Of a stretch of DNA of 64,000 bases, positions 39,501 to 52,500 are shown piece by piece. The notes under the pieces were generated by a model, which saw only the letters and a list, made by a program, of their open reading frames with translations, was not told where the DNA came from and did not search any database. The stretch comes from Tetrahymena thermophila SB210 (Eukaryota > Ciliophora > Oligohymenophorea > Hymenostomatida > Tetrahymenidae), in assembly GCF_000189635.1 (NCBI RefSeq), contig NW_002476422.1, positions 372,001 through 436,000 of the forward strand, read 5' to 3'. A program made the position numbers and the translations under genes. Numbering within the stretch: the stretch's first letter is position 1; each line of letters begins with the position of its first letter.

Positions 39501-39672
39501 GACTTTTTATTTTAATAGGCTCTTCTATATTTCAGTTAATATTCAAACATAAATATTGGGGATAAAAAGTAAAACTCATATCCTAACTACTCATTTTCAA
39601 AAAATAAAAGTGCAAATATTCTCCATATTTGTAAGAGAATCTATATTCTGTTGACAATAGAAACGCCCTCCC
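36560..39672. other. Gene-poor AT-rich stretch with one coding-like island
   Basis: Mostly AT-rich DNA. The exception is about 38190-38515: the plus strand reads two in-phase segments joined by a 46-bp GT...CAG gap (38314-38359) ending in TGA, while the minus strand of the same DNA reads a WD40-like SGSETKLGRIYLWDRNKDL. Only one can be real and I cannot choose. Nothing else is supported. Confidence 0.5.
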
Positions 39673-39837
39673 TCACATTGTCCTCATTAAATACAAATAG
39701 AAGCAAGCAACTATAAGTCTGAAAACTGAAGCTGCTATATCTTTGAATTTGAAAATAAATTTCTTATTAATAGTAGTTAGTAATCTGCTTCGATATTTAT
39801 TTGTAGAAATTTTTTTTGGAATTTCATCAGCTGTCAT
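39673..39837 (-). CDS. Possible 54-aa small membrane protein
   Basis: Short frame from ATG 39837 to TGA at 39673. It begins MTADEIPKKISTNKYRSRL and ends with a hydrophobic stretch (ASVFRLIVACFYLYLM) at residues 38-53. Codon choice (GCT, GAT, CCA, AGA) is more gene-like than the flanking DNA and no reassigned stop is needed. It could be a tail-anchored peptide, one exon of a larger gene, or chance. Confidence 0.28.
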   Translation of the reverse strand: MTADEIPKKISTNKYRSRLLTTINKKFIFKFKDIAASVFRLIVACFYLYLMRTM

Positions 39838-42279
39838 GGTACTAAAGATAATTAGCTCTACTTACTAAATTTATTGATATTTAAAATATCAAAATATTAA
39901 GTATAGCAGCAATATCTCTTAATTTTATTAATCTTTCTAAATTTTCAACCAAAATATTTTCAAAGTGAAAATAAAATTTCAAATTTTCATTTCGTTGATT
40001 GTTTATCTTTCAAAAATTGATTTTATGACCCATAAAAAATACAAATTTTAATAATTCAACTTTTTTCTTCTGCCTACTTTCAATCAATTAAAAAAAATAA
40101 GAAATTTACAAAGCTAATCCTGTATTTTAAAATTAAATTTTATTAAATCCTGTTTAATTATATGCACAAATAAAATATCTCAAGCATAGAAATGTGCTTT
40201 TAATGAGAGTTGGTAACATAGAACTAAAAGTATTTAAGTATAAATTGAATTCAAGCAGATATAATTTAAATAACTTGTGTTTACTATCAAAATACATTTA
40301 AAGCAGTATGATTATTTTTCATACAGTCTGTCTTTTGAAATTTATATAAAATGAATATCTTTTCTATCCAAGTATTGCAGATGTAATTTGATAGAAAAGA
40401 ATCTCTTTACTTATGTATTGTTTTTTGTTGTTATATTATTTATGCATATCTTCTGCATGTTTACTTGCTTATAAAGAAATTCAAATCTAGCGACTTGTGA
40501 AGAATGTTTGAATTTTATTAGTCTAAATATTTATTTATGATAGAAAATAAAGCATATGCATTTAATGGCAAAGAGATTGATTAATTAGGTGTTTTGCAAA
40601 ATTTTTTTTTTTTCATATTTAATGATATAGCATTTAGTAGGTAAATTTAATATTTAAATTAAATGAACGGGTAGCTTTAATACAAAATAATTGATAAAAT
40701 TGGAAATAAGTGAAGATGGTATTTACTAAATATGAGTTATAAACAAATTTATTAAATTCATTATGAATCTGTATGATTTTAATTAAACTAAAAGCAAGAA
40801 TGTAAACTGAAGCAAAAATTTATACAAACTGAATAAAAGTCATAACGGTTTAAATAGATAGTTCTAATGAACTATTAAATTCACTTATTTATTAAATTAA
40901 TATACTTTTATTAAATTACATGTCTTGCGCTTACAATAAATTATTTATTTATTTATTATTCTGATTACCAATAAATTAAATAGATATTTCTCCTTTCACA
41001 ATTTATTAATGTTAAAGTCTTCTAAAGACAGATAGACAGTCAGGTTAGCTTTTTATCTATTCAAAATAAATATAGAGCATTAAATCATTTAAAATTTAAT
41101 AATGCTATTGTAATAGAATAAATAGCTCATCTAGAACAACCAGCTATTCTATTTTTAGTTAACTTTTTATGTTTAAAATTTGGAAATAAAAATACAATAA
41201 ATTTATTTTTTATTTTATGCAACAAAAAACTAGCTTTTAGGCATAAAAAAGTCTTTATTTTATTGTCTATAAATTTAAATTAAAATAATCTCTTTGCTTT
41301 AAATTGAGCTTGAAAAAAATCCATTTCTGTAACAACTTTAAAATATCATTTTATTTTAAATTTTAGGCATTAGTTTTATAAATGAAAAAATTTAAAAGCC
41401 TATTTAAATATTTAAGCATACTTGAAAATAATAAATTTCATAAAATATGTAAAGTAATATTTGGGGGGGTTAAATACCAATTAGGAAAAATTATAAAAAT
41501 CTAAAGGAATGCCCTGTCTATCTATTTAAACAAAAAAATATTGATTTTTAGTAGTCAAAAATAAACTATATTTATAAAAAATTATAAAATTGCGAAGGAA
41601 TGAATAGCTATTAGATAAAGTTTATCAGTGATATTGTTAAGACTGACTGAAATTTCATCTTTAAAAATTCATAGCAAATTAAATCAATTATATTTTTACA
41701 AATAAAATAAGACACTATGATTTTAATTTGTATCAAATGATAAGTATTTGACTAACAAATATCAAAAAAAATCGTTCGGTGTTCTCTGATTTGTTTGTTT
41801 TTTTGTCTATTTACCTACATGTCTGCCTCCTTTTTTGCTTTCAATTTGGTTTGTTTAAATCAAGAAAAATACAACCTATAACATAGATTATTTAAATGTT
41901 TAGACTCTTTTAATTTAGGCGTATATAAAATATGTATGTATGTATATAAAAACCAAACCTGATATAAATATTTGTAATCAAAAAATTTAAACAGTAGATA
42001 TATACATAATAGATAATACAATAAATTAACACATTCATAAAAATAGATTGGAATTTTTAATAAATAAAAATTTTAATTACTATTTAATTATATTTTTTAA
42101 AAATGCTATTTTAATCGTTACAGAACAATAATGAGTGAATTACATACAATGTTTACATTTAATTCTATTACTTTTTTTAAATGAGTATTAGGTATTTATT
42201 TACTTTAAAAGCTATCACCAAACATTGTATATGCTTTTAAAATTTTTACAATAATAATCTCTAAAACTTTAAAACTAAC
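39838..42279. other. AT-rich stretch without a recognisable gene
   Basis: I see only AT-rich sequence and short homopolymer runs, including seven consecutive G at 41463-41469. Further 3' exons of the phospholipase-like gene could lie at its right end. Confidence 0.6.
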
Positions 42280-43402
42280 CTTTAAAGCCTTTTCTAATGC
42301 ATCTTGAACATTTAAAATAAGTTTAAACCATTGCTTTTTTGCTTGAGCTTATAAAAATAAATATTAGATTTTTTAGTCTATATCTTTTTAATTATTGTTA
42401 TTTTTATAGGATCTTACTTAAAATCTATCATTTACCTCTAAAACTCTTACACTCACTAGGACTAACACACTTTTGGGTTTCTAAAGGATACATCTTCCCT
42501 GTATAAACATCTCTGTGATATTCAATGTAATAGCATCCACAGTCAAATAAAACATTATTGAATGCCTTTTCGGCAGCGTAGCCATAGGCTAGGCATTTTA
42601 AAGAGTCACAATTTTTGACTAAATTTTCTTTTCTTAGAGATTCTATAATTAAATAAGTACATTCACATCTTGTTTAAAAGTACTGACCAACATTAAGAGC
42701 TCTATAAGCACAAATGAATCCTGTATTTTCTTTATTAACTTTATTTTAGTATTTTTGTTAGCAAAAATCATGATCCATGCAAACCCTGTCTACATAATCA
42801 ATAAATGGTCTACAATCTATGCACTTGTCAGAAGGTTCATCCTCATTTTTCTGACAAACATCTTTACATTTAGACTCAAATCCTCCATAATCAGGTCCAC
42901 ACCAATTTCCATACTAGAACTCTTTTAATTGAATATTATTTTAAGATTTCAAAATTAGCTTTTAAACATCCTTTGGATTTTTTCTAATTGTGTCTTCCCT
43001 GATTTCAAATTTAGATGATTTACTCAATTCTTCTAATATTTTTGAGTCTTCAAAGTAGAAATAATTACTGTCTCCTTCTTCATATACAATCAAGCCGCTT
43101 TCTAAAGGACTTGTATTAGCATTTTAAATTTGTGTGTTATTATTAGATTAATTTCCAATACTTGCCTTGACATAATTTATCAAGATTTTATCTAATTAAG
43201 TCTATTTTTAGCTTAGACTTGATGATTATTTATTCTTTTAGTTGGAGATGCTTGATAATTATAATTTGTTGAGGCGGAAAAAAAACAAGTCATTTGAGTC
43301 AAAATTCTGTTAGTAACAAATTGAAATAATAGCCAATGTGGTCAATAAAAGAATAAACAGTAAGATCTACTATTTTTTAGATAATTTCATGAGCATATTC
43401 AT
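42280..43402 (-). CDS. Phospholipase A2-like protein with N-terminal signal anchor
   Basis: Secreted-type PLA2 enzymes cleave the sn-2 ester of phospholipids with a His-Asp pair and calcium (family knowledge). The main exon starts at ATG 43402. Residues 12-30 (QILLFILLLTTLAIISICY) form a signal peptide or type II anchor, so the body should be in the secretory lumen or outside the cell. Residues 166-176 read GNWCGPDYGGF, like a PLA2 calcium loop, and 205-216 read DRVCMDHDFCQQ, with the catalytic-type pair at His211-Asp212. Many cysteines follow, as in disulfide-rich PLA2s. The frame has a TGA at 42428, but a GTAAAT donor at 42435 and an AAG acceptor joining 42280-42347 in phase (AQAKKQWFKLILNVQDALEK) make a spliced C-terminus more likely. 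The true 3' end is unresolved. The family call rests on the two motifs and cysteine spacing. Confidence 0.75.
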
Positions 43403-45917
43403 ACTTCAAATGAGAGACAGCCTTCTATATTTATATAAAATGCTATTTAGTATTAGATCTATATACTATCTATAATTAAATATCTATTTATTTTTATTAG
43501 TGAGCAAGATTAAATTTCTCAAAGCTTTACAAAGATTTTTTGTAAACCCTTTCTCTCGAAGTTTTAAAGAATAAATATTTTCAAAATTAATAACAACTTC
43601 ATCTTTACTTTGAAAAGTGTAATAACTGTTGTACAAATGAGTTTAATTATTCACTTATTTACTTACTTTAGATTTAATATACAAATTAACTTCAGTTTAG
43701 GTTAATTGATCATCATACTTTGTTAGGTTGAAAACTTTATTGAACTAGAAAGTATTGCATTATTTTTTTCAAACACTAAGTTAGTGAGTAAGTCAGTCAG
43801 CCAGATTGTAAGAAAAAGCGATCAGCTTTGAATATCATTAATACGATTAAAAAGTATAAATACTTTAAAAATTTTTTGCTTTTAATAATAATTCTATGGT
43901 AAATTTTTAGTTTAAGTTTCTACAGGCTGTCCATATCTATATAAAAACACTCTACTGGGTTTATTTGATTACATTTTATTAAAAATCTTAATTAATTAAT
44001 ATATCGTTAAAAATATTAATACATTTTCTATAATAAAATCAACTAGTTTACATTTTTTCAACGCCAGTTATTTATAAATAACAAGCTAAGAAGTTAGTCG
44101 AGAAAAATCCTGAAATTAAATTCCTAAAATAACTATCACTAAAAAATATAAGTTAAAATAAATCCTAGAACTGTATTTTGTAAACAAAAGCTTTATGATT
44201 AATTTAAATATACTTGCTAAATCACTAATATCTTCTTAATCAATCACTTTGATCCACTCATTTTTTGTATTTTTGACTTTATAAATTAAAAATATCGTCA
44301 ATCAGTAAATTGATCAATAGCACATATCTATTTTTTCTACCTTGTAAGCTAAAATCAAAATAGAATTAAAATCGTTTTTTAGTAAATTATAAACAAATAA
44401 AATTATAGAGTTTTGTTTAGAAAACTACTTTTTCTCTCTGTAATTAGACATAGAATATATTTTTTAAGTAAGTGAAAATAAATTTGAATTATATATTTAA
44501 AAAAGTTTGAAATATTGGCAGAAATATTATCGTGTTTTTACCACAGCTTTATGTTGCAGTTTTTTTTTGATATTGATGGTTATAAGGCTTATTCAAGCAC
44601 TTTAAAGATTTACTTTACAATTTTAAAAATTGCTAATTAAGTAGCGGTGAAGCGAATACTTTTGAATTTTCAAGAAAATTTAGGAGAAGCAATTATTCTC
44701 CTTATCCAATTTTATCATACTGTTCTAGCAATATTGATTAGAAAAGCACAAGTTAAAAAGAAAAATAATCTTGAAAATAAAATCATACTTAGTGTTACAG
44801 CCTCAAATTTATAATGTTACAAATTACACCAAAAATAATAGGTTGAAATTCAAATATTTTAAATTTTTTGTAAGTTAAAATTTACATAAATTAAATAAAC
44901 CAGATTTTATTTGTATAAATAATATTATAGTACATACATACGTATTTCTAAGCTCTATTCTATTTTTAATTACTAATTTTATTTGTAACATAAAATGCTT
45001 AACAAATCTATGAGTAAAGACTTCTTTTTAATTAGTATTACATTTACATATATTTATTATAATAAAAACCTATTTGAATAATTAATCTCTCAACTTAGTG
45101 TTTTATTCGGAATTTCAAAAGTATAGATAGCTTCAACTTTTAAAGTAAGGCTATATATAATAAAGTATCTATGAAAATTAATAATATTTAATTACACTAA
45201 ATTGCTTTGCTAGGTTTTATTAGATAGAACAATTTTATTGTACTCTAACTATTCAAATCTTTTGCATTTGTAAACTCTAATCAATTTTATTTAATATTTC
45301 CTTAAAACTTATTAACATTTTTTCGAATAGTATTTTATTTTTTATGGCTAATATGCATCTTTACATTTGATAAATCTATTTAAAAGGAGTATCAATATGT
45401 CACTCGATAGTGCTTACAGAGCTCAAACTTACAATTGAATAGCCTAACTTTAAGATATAACTTCATATCATAATGAGTTTTGATAAGAATTTATTGCTCT
45501 TATTGAGTAAGAAAACAAATTTTTTCTTTTTAAATGTCATTGTTGCTTGAGAAAAATCTTAGATTTATACATTTAAGTAATTATCAAAAAATAAGTTAGG
45601 GACTCAGTTTAGGTTGCAAACAAATATTTTTTTAAAAGCTTTTTGCATTAAAAATGGAAAAATTTCAATTTTGCTATCTGTAAGCTAAAAAATAAATTTT
45701 AAAGCAAATTATTAAATACTTTAAATAAAATTATTGAAGTATTTTTTTATTCATGAAATAAATTTATGTAAGGTAATCTAAATTTAAAATAAATTAATGC
45801 TACGTCTTTATTAAATGATTAGATTATACATATAGATATTTTCTATTCTTATATCATTAAATTACTCTACAATTGATATAGATTCACCCTTTCTATTTTT
45901 TATTTTTTTACTCAAAT
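43403..45917. other. Gene-poor AT-rich stretch
   Basis: Contains the presumed promoter of the phospholipase-like gene and little else I can support. A plus-strand frame from ATG 44551 to TGA near 45172 (starting MLQFFFDIDGYKAYSSTLK) is about 207 codons long, but its second half is AT-biased. Stop-free runs of this size are expected by chance under this code, so I leave it uncalled. Confidence 0.5.
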
Positions 45918-46526
45918 TCATAGCAAATCAATTAATTATAGTAATCTTTTTCTAAGAATAGCTACTAAACATTTTCTTATCTGAATATATTATAAGGATA
46001 TTTAATTTAATGCATCATCTAAGGTATTTTAGCTAAGAGGCACAAACTAAAGCCTTTTATAACAGAAAATTAAAAATGTAATTACTGCTTGGATACAAAA
46101 TTATTAACGTTATAAACTCACTGGCTCGGTATCGATTTAAAGAAATTTATAATTTGATTTTTGTCTATATTGGCTTTAATAAAAAATTGATTCAGTAACA
46201 AACGGTCTTAGCTATAAACAAAAAGATACAAAGATTAGATCAATCAAAACTCCAATGGTAAAAAGTAAAAGATCTTTCAAAATACTAGGAAAACCGTTGA
46301 AAATCTAACAAATATATGAGCCAAAAAAAAAATTGTCTGTATTAATTTTATGACTTAATAATTTAACACTTAGGCTATGAGAAATAATACCAAGTAGAAT
46401 TACAATTTTGTTTAAAATTATACCTTTTGTAAAATATTTAAAAATTCTTTTAATATTTATATTACACTTCCACTCCTTAAGCAATGCATGTTCATTTTTT
46501 AATTGATTGATAATTTTTAGTTTCAA
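45918..46526 (-). CDS. Hypothetical membrane protein, 202 aa
   Basis: Not recognised. Open from ATG 46526 to TGA at 45918 with TAA/TAG read as glutamine. The N-terminus is MKLKIINQLKNEHALLKEWK. Three hydrophobic segments are visible near residues 37-52, 82-100 and 150-162, the second reading LLLFTIGVLIDLIFVSF. The C-terminal half is balanced in charge and includes LDDALNQISLQYIQIRKC. Cys, Trp, Pro and Asp occur at normal frequencies, unlike translations of the surrounding DNA. It stands alone in a gene-poor region, with a weaker plus-strand frame diverging at 46616. It could be a genuine orphan gene, an exon of a larger gene, or chance. Confidence 0.38.
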
Positions 46527-49500
46527 AATAAATTTATTTTTATCTATTCTTTATTGATTATCAAGTAAAAATTAGCTAGTAAAAAAGTCTTTTAATTATT
46601 TAAAATAGCATTTAATTGCTTAATGATTATCTTGATTCTATCTATCTATTACCAGCCTTTCCTTTACATAGCCTTGTATTATATAATAAATTTAAATTAA
46701 TGCATAGTTCCTTCATTTACACCCTTTTAATTCAGGGTCTTAGCAAAAAATTTATAATCAATCTTATTTTTTCACAAGTAAATAAGAGCTGGTATTTTCC
46801 TTAATTACTTCTGTTTATAGGTGTAAATTTTAGAAATTTAAAAAAAAAAGTAAGTCTCAAAAAACAGAAGAAAATTTTTGTATTTTCAGAGCTGATAAAT
46901 TTTTGTAACCTAATTAAAAAATAGACTTTCTGGTTAGTTATCTGACCTTACTTTGACTAATCTAGAAGGTCTTTAAAAGAAAATTTTAATTTTTTATTAT
47001 TCATATTTAAAAGAAAAAAAAATTTAATATTTCATTTGCACAAATATTATTTAAAATACTTCTCTTTTAAACCTTTATTAGGTTTTCAAAAGTTCTTCTT
47101 GCTAAAAATTTATATTTTGCTTACAATTATTACTGAATAAAAAAAAAATTAGTTCTAGTAAATTTTGCCCATTTAGATTGATAGAATATCAATGTAATTT
47201 CTATATTTGTTTTATTGCCTTGTTTACTAATCTCTATTCGACTCAAGGTTTTCATTTATTGATTAATTCCTTAAAAGTAGTTTCCAATTAATGTGAATTT
47301 AGTAAATGAAAGATTATAATGAAAAAGTAGTAATTAATCTGCCTGTTTCTTCAAAATTATGTACTAAAAATTGCTTTTAGTAGAATATGTTTTTTATGAT
47401 CAACTGTTATAAATTTGATGTTAGGCCTCGGTGTTAAAGTAGTTAGCAAAAAAAATTCATTTATAAAACTTTTAAATAAATAAATATGGGGTAGGAAAAT
47501 GAAGGAAAAGGTACTTTCGAAAATTAATACTGAAAAAATAGTGATATCATAGCAAGAATTTGTTATTCCTTTCTTGATTTAATTTTCGTTCTGGGTCCCC
47601 AGATAACTTTAAAACAAACTCAAAAATGAACAAAAATCAATCTTAAATATTGACAAAGTATATTCAACTGATCCAAACAAAATTAAAAATTATTTATTGA
47701 TAGCGTATTTAAATTAGTAAATTAAAATTAATGAAACAAAGTTACAGTGAAAATAGAATTGCCTAAAAGAATAAATCTATCTAGTGGTCTCTATGCCATG
47801 TCTATAAATAAAATAAAGTCAAATATTGAATATATTTTGTGCTACATTTCATAATTATCTTATATTAATTCAATTTTTAATTTTTTCTCTTAATTCAAAG
47901 AAAGTTACTTAATTTTTATCCAATACTAAAAAAAATTAAAATATTCGTAAATTTCATTTTTCAAGATGCTCTTTAAAATATACAATATATGGCTTCCAAA
48001 TTTTTTTAAAAATGATGTATATTATGTAATTTTTCTATAAGATTGTAGATTTATCAAAAATAGTCTTAGCATTGATCTTACACTGCCCACAATCTTCAAA
48101 ACCAATATTTTTATATAATTCAGTTTTACTTACTTTTTTTAATTCAAGTGTTTAGTGTAATTGAACTAGGTTTTGAATAAAAAATATATTAATTATATAA
48201 ATTTACTTAATACTACACATTTACTCAGGAGATAAATTTATGGAATTACTGATAGATTACCCCCCTTAAGAGAAATCAGAAAATTGCTAATATCTGTTAA
48301 AATATACTAAATACTTTTTAAATATTTTAGTAAATCGAAAATTCAGCTCAAAAATTAAAAAGCAAAATAAATTAAATTTTGGATACCTAAAGAATGTTAT
48401 AGTGTTGTACATGCCTTTCAGTGTAAGATTTTTTTTGTTTTAATATTTAAAAAAATTTACTTCCTTAAATACGTACTAAGTTAGAAGGACTAAGCATTTA
48501 TTTATTAATTTAAAGGTGAGTAAACTGTAATTTTTTCTAACAAAAAGTGAATCTGTGACAGGTTTAGGAAGAATAAAGTTGATAATAATAAAAGCAAAAT
48601 ATATCTATCTAAATAATAGAAAGAAAGAATTAATTAAATTACAAATAAAAATAGATACAGCTTAATCTTTTTCAAATAAAAATAATATCTGTGTATGCAT
48701 GTATATATTAAAACTAAAAAATTGACAGCGTTTAAATGATTGAGCAATCAGTAATAATGAATAATAAAATTAATATTTTTTAGAAAAATAACTGCATGTT
48801 CTACAAATTAAAAAATATTCTTTAACTTTAAATGCACATATTATAAAAAATGTAAGAACAATAAAATCCCATTGGTTTTTTATCATTTATTTATGTAATC
48901 ATTTTAGAAAGTAAAAACCGTCTAAAGCATAATTAATGCGAAATGGGTTAGAATGAAATGACAGGTATTTATTTTAATTAATATTTATTATTACTTTTGT
49001 TATATTTAAAAATTTTAATACTTTGATTATTTATTTATTTACGCGCAGCAGTAAAAAACAAACAATCAATCAAAAAAACAATGAAATAAATATTTTATAA
49101 TCGATGAATATTTCAATTAATTAAATTTTTTCTTCCTTTTTTAGTTAAATCAAATTTTTCCGAAATTTGTATTCTGAAAGTATTAGGGTAGGAAAGATAT
49201 GCTGATTTAAAAATAAATTAAAATTTGTGGTATATTAATCAGTCATCCTGAAAGAAAAAGTGGGTATTTAAAAAAAAATTAATTAATTAATTTTTTTCAT
49301 TAAATTGTTTGAGGGAAAAACATTATTAAATAGATAGATAGATGCTCTTTCTGTTGAAACATAAGAGGGAATATCAACTTGTTGGATTTCTCAAAAGAAA
49401 TTAAAGCTATCTTTTTAATCACACAATTTATTTAAATTTCTTAACAAACAAAAAACACAAATGCAACTTTACATTTAATAGTATTGAGTAACTTAGATCA

Positions 49501-52500
49501 TTTACAAGATTTACTATCATTTATTTTAAAAATAATAATTATAATATATTTCTTAATTTATCTATATTTTATTGGTCATATGTATGGTACTAATAACTGC
49601 GAGTCACTAATTCGATTTTAATTATACTTCACATTTCTGTTTTGATCACTATCATTGGATTTAATCTAAGCTAAATACCTAATATTCTAAATAAAGCATA
49701 ACTAAAGTTTCCATTCAATTATTTGCATATAAGTTTTCACTTTTTATCATTTTTATAGGTTCCAAATAGTTCATTTAATTAGCAGCAATTAGTAAATATT
49801 AATGCTTTAACTAATCACCTTCTACGATAAATGAATAAATTTGAATCATAAAATATTATACAATTACAAGCATTAAAAGGCAATTGCTAATAAAAAGGAA
49901 TCACATTCTCAAAATATTTAAGTATTTTGTTTGTTCTTATTATTTTATTTACAAATGAATGATAGCAGAATCCTAAAATATAAAAGAGTAATAAGTCATG
50001 ATTTGACCTTAAAATTTTATATTACCAAAATGCTAGTAGAAAAATTTAATAATATATTTATTTAGTCTAGACTCTTCTGACTTATACATTCGTTCTTTTT
50101 TTTTTCGATAAATTAAATACTCCTCTTAATTATCAAGGTTCTAACTATTAAATTTTACCAAGCACTTTGCTCATTTTCGTTACAGTTTTCGAGCTTGCAA
50201 AATTAGAAGAAAGTAAATTGTGGTTAGCTTAAATATAAAAAATAGTTTTCACTTTCACACTACCTTATTTATTTAATTTATTTACTAATGTGCAATTAAG
50301 ATAATATTGATTGATTTAATTTCAGATTACATAAACACTGTAAAATTTATAATAATCTAATCAAAAATCAAAAATAAATAAGCAGCCCTTCAATCACAAA
50401 TCTCCTTTGATTTTAAAGCTGGATTATCAAAAATTTACAGTAATTTCTTAAAAAAAGAATGGAGATGTAAAATTGTCTAACCCAGTTATCAAATATTGAC
50501 CATTAAGTAAAAATTTGTATTGCAATTAACTGTAAATCTTACATGTTTTTATTAAAAAAAAAAATGAAAGAATACACCTCTTGTTTAAAAAAATTAAGTA
50601 ATATTTTTTTTACTTATTGAGTCTTTTCTAATCGATTCTAATCATAGATTCTTATATTACCCTAAATTTCTTCCATTCTTCTATTTAAATAGTATTTGTT
50701 TATAATTGTAATTAAAATCCTATTAAATATGCATGAATGCGAAAGATTTGCTTCGAATATTAATAAATCTTTTTATGATTTCTGATAGAGTGTTTATTAA
50801 GCTAATTGAGAAAGTTAAGCTGGGGTAGTTAGAGAATAAGTATTAAATTAATAAATTTAAATACATTTCCTATTATAATAAAGCTGGTTAATTAATTAAT
50901 CATGCAACACCATACTATTTTATTTTTTGTGTGGAAAAAACTTGCTTGAAAAATTACGCTACCTTTCTTATGTCTATCAATTTATTAATCACTCGCTCAT
51001 TCATTTTGTTATATAACATGTAATGTTTATTTAAATTAAATATATTTCTGAAATCTCAAAATGATGTAATATATTATTTATCTTTTATTAATATTTCTCA
51101 ACTAGTTACTATTTTTATAATGGGATGTGCTTGTTTATGGGAAAACCTAAATCAAAGTTGTATTTCAAAAGTTTTTCATTTCTTATGCAAACAAATTAAT
51201 TAACTTATAAGTTAAGTGTTTAGAAAACCTATTTTTAACTGATAGCTTTATAGAAAGATAAGTTAAGCTAGAAAACGGTCGTAATGAAATTCATGATAAT
51301 AATAAAAGAGTAAGAAGAAAGTTGTAATCTTATTTTGTAAGTTTTGTTAAATATAAATTTTAGTTTTTGTAAATCCTAAAAATAACTAAAAAAATTCTGA
51401 CTATATTAATTATACATTATTAAATTTTTATTTGTATGTAACCTTAAGATTTTTGTAAGAAGTGGATTGTGCCAACTAATCTAATGGTAAAATGAATAAA
51501 AATTTTAATTCATGCTCTAAATCTTAATTTCTATGGCTAGCTTTTTATATAGTCTTATTCAATCAATAGTACTACTGTAATAGCAACTTTAGTTAATCAA
51601 ATTTATTTTGATAAATTTCAGAAAAAAACTTCTAAGAATTTTTGTCATTTTTGTATTTACAGGTAATAACTGTAAACAATTTTTTTTAATTTTAATTGAT
51701 ATTTTAATAGTATATAATTTGGCAGCAAATGGTTCGATTGTAATTATAAACATGCAAAAATTTTTCTATTTAAAATTATAAGTAACCAATTTTGTCATCT
51801 TAAAAACAAAAGAAAATATGAGAAATTTTATGTATCTTTTTTGTTTAGATTTATTATTTTGAGTTAATTTCACGTTTCGATGATATTTTTTCTTATAATT
51901 TTGAAGTTATAAGTAAATTAAATAGATTGTCTTAGCCACTATTCTAACTTAAATACTGATTTTGCAATAAATTAATTAACATATCCAATTAAATAAGCTT
52001 AATTTTGCATCTGAAATAAAATTATTTCAATTGTTTGATGATTTTATGAAAAAATATTTAGAAAAAAACAAGCAATTTATTATGAAATTCTTCCTCTAAT
52101 TTCTTTTTTTACTTCTAAAGGTATTACCATTTCTTAATGCTTATTTAAAAATAATAATAGCATTGAAATTATAACAAATATAGTTAATTTTTCATAACAT
52201 ACTTTGGATTGAAGCAACATACCTATCTATTTTTTCATACAAAATACTAATTTATTTAGTATGATTTAATACCATTACTATCAAAATAAAAATAAATTAA
52301 ATCAAACTAAAATAACAGTAAATATAGTTTGGGAATTGAGTACAAAAAATAAAAATATGATATGGAGTTCTCAAGATTAATTATCTATAATGAAATACTG
52401 CGATATTAAAATAAAATTGAATATTTGTGAAAAAAGAGCTCTTTATCTTTATATTTAAATAGGTATAGGTGATGTATAATAATTACTTTTATCAACACTC

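Noticed and set aside
41461-41471. TTGGGGGGGTT, reminiscent of ciliate telomeric TTGGGG
   Set aside because: A single G-run with no second repeat; a telomere or internal telomeric array needs many units.
47130-47604. Minus-strand stop-free run of about 158 codons
   Set aside because: No start in context, no motif and no splice support; runs of this size are expected when TGA is the only stop in AT-rich DNA.
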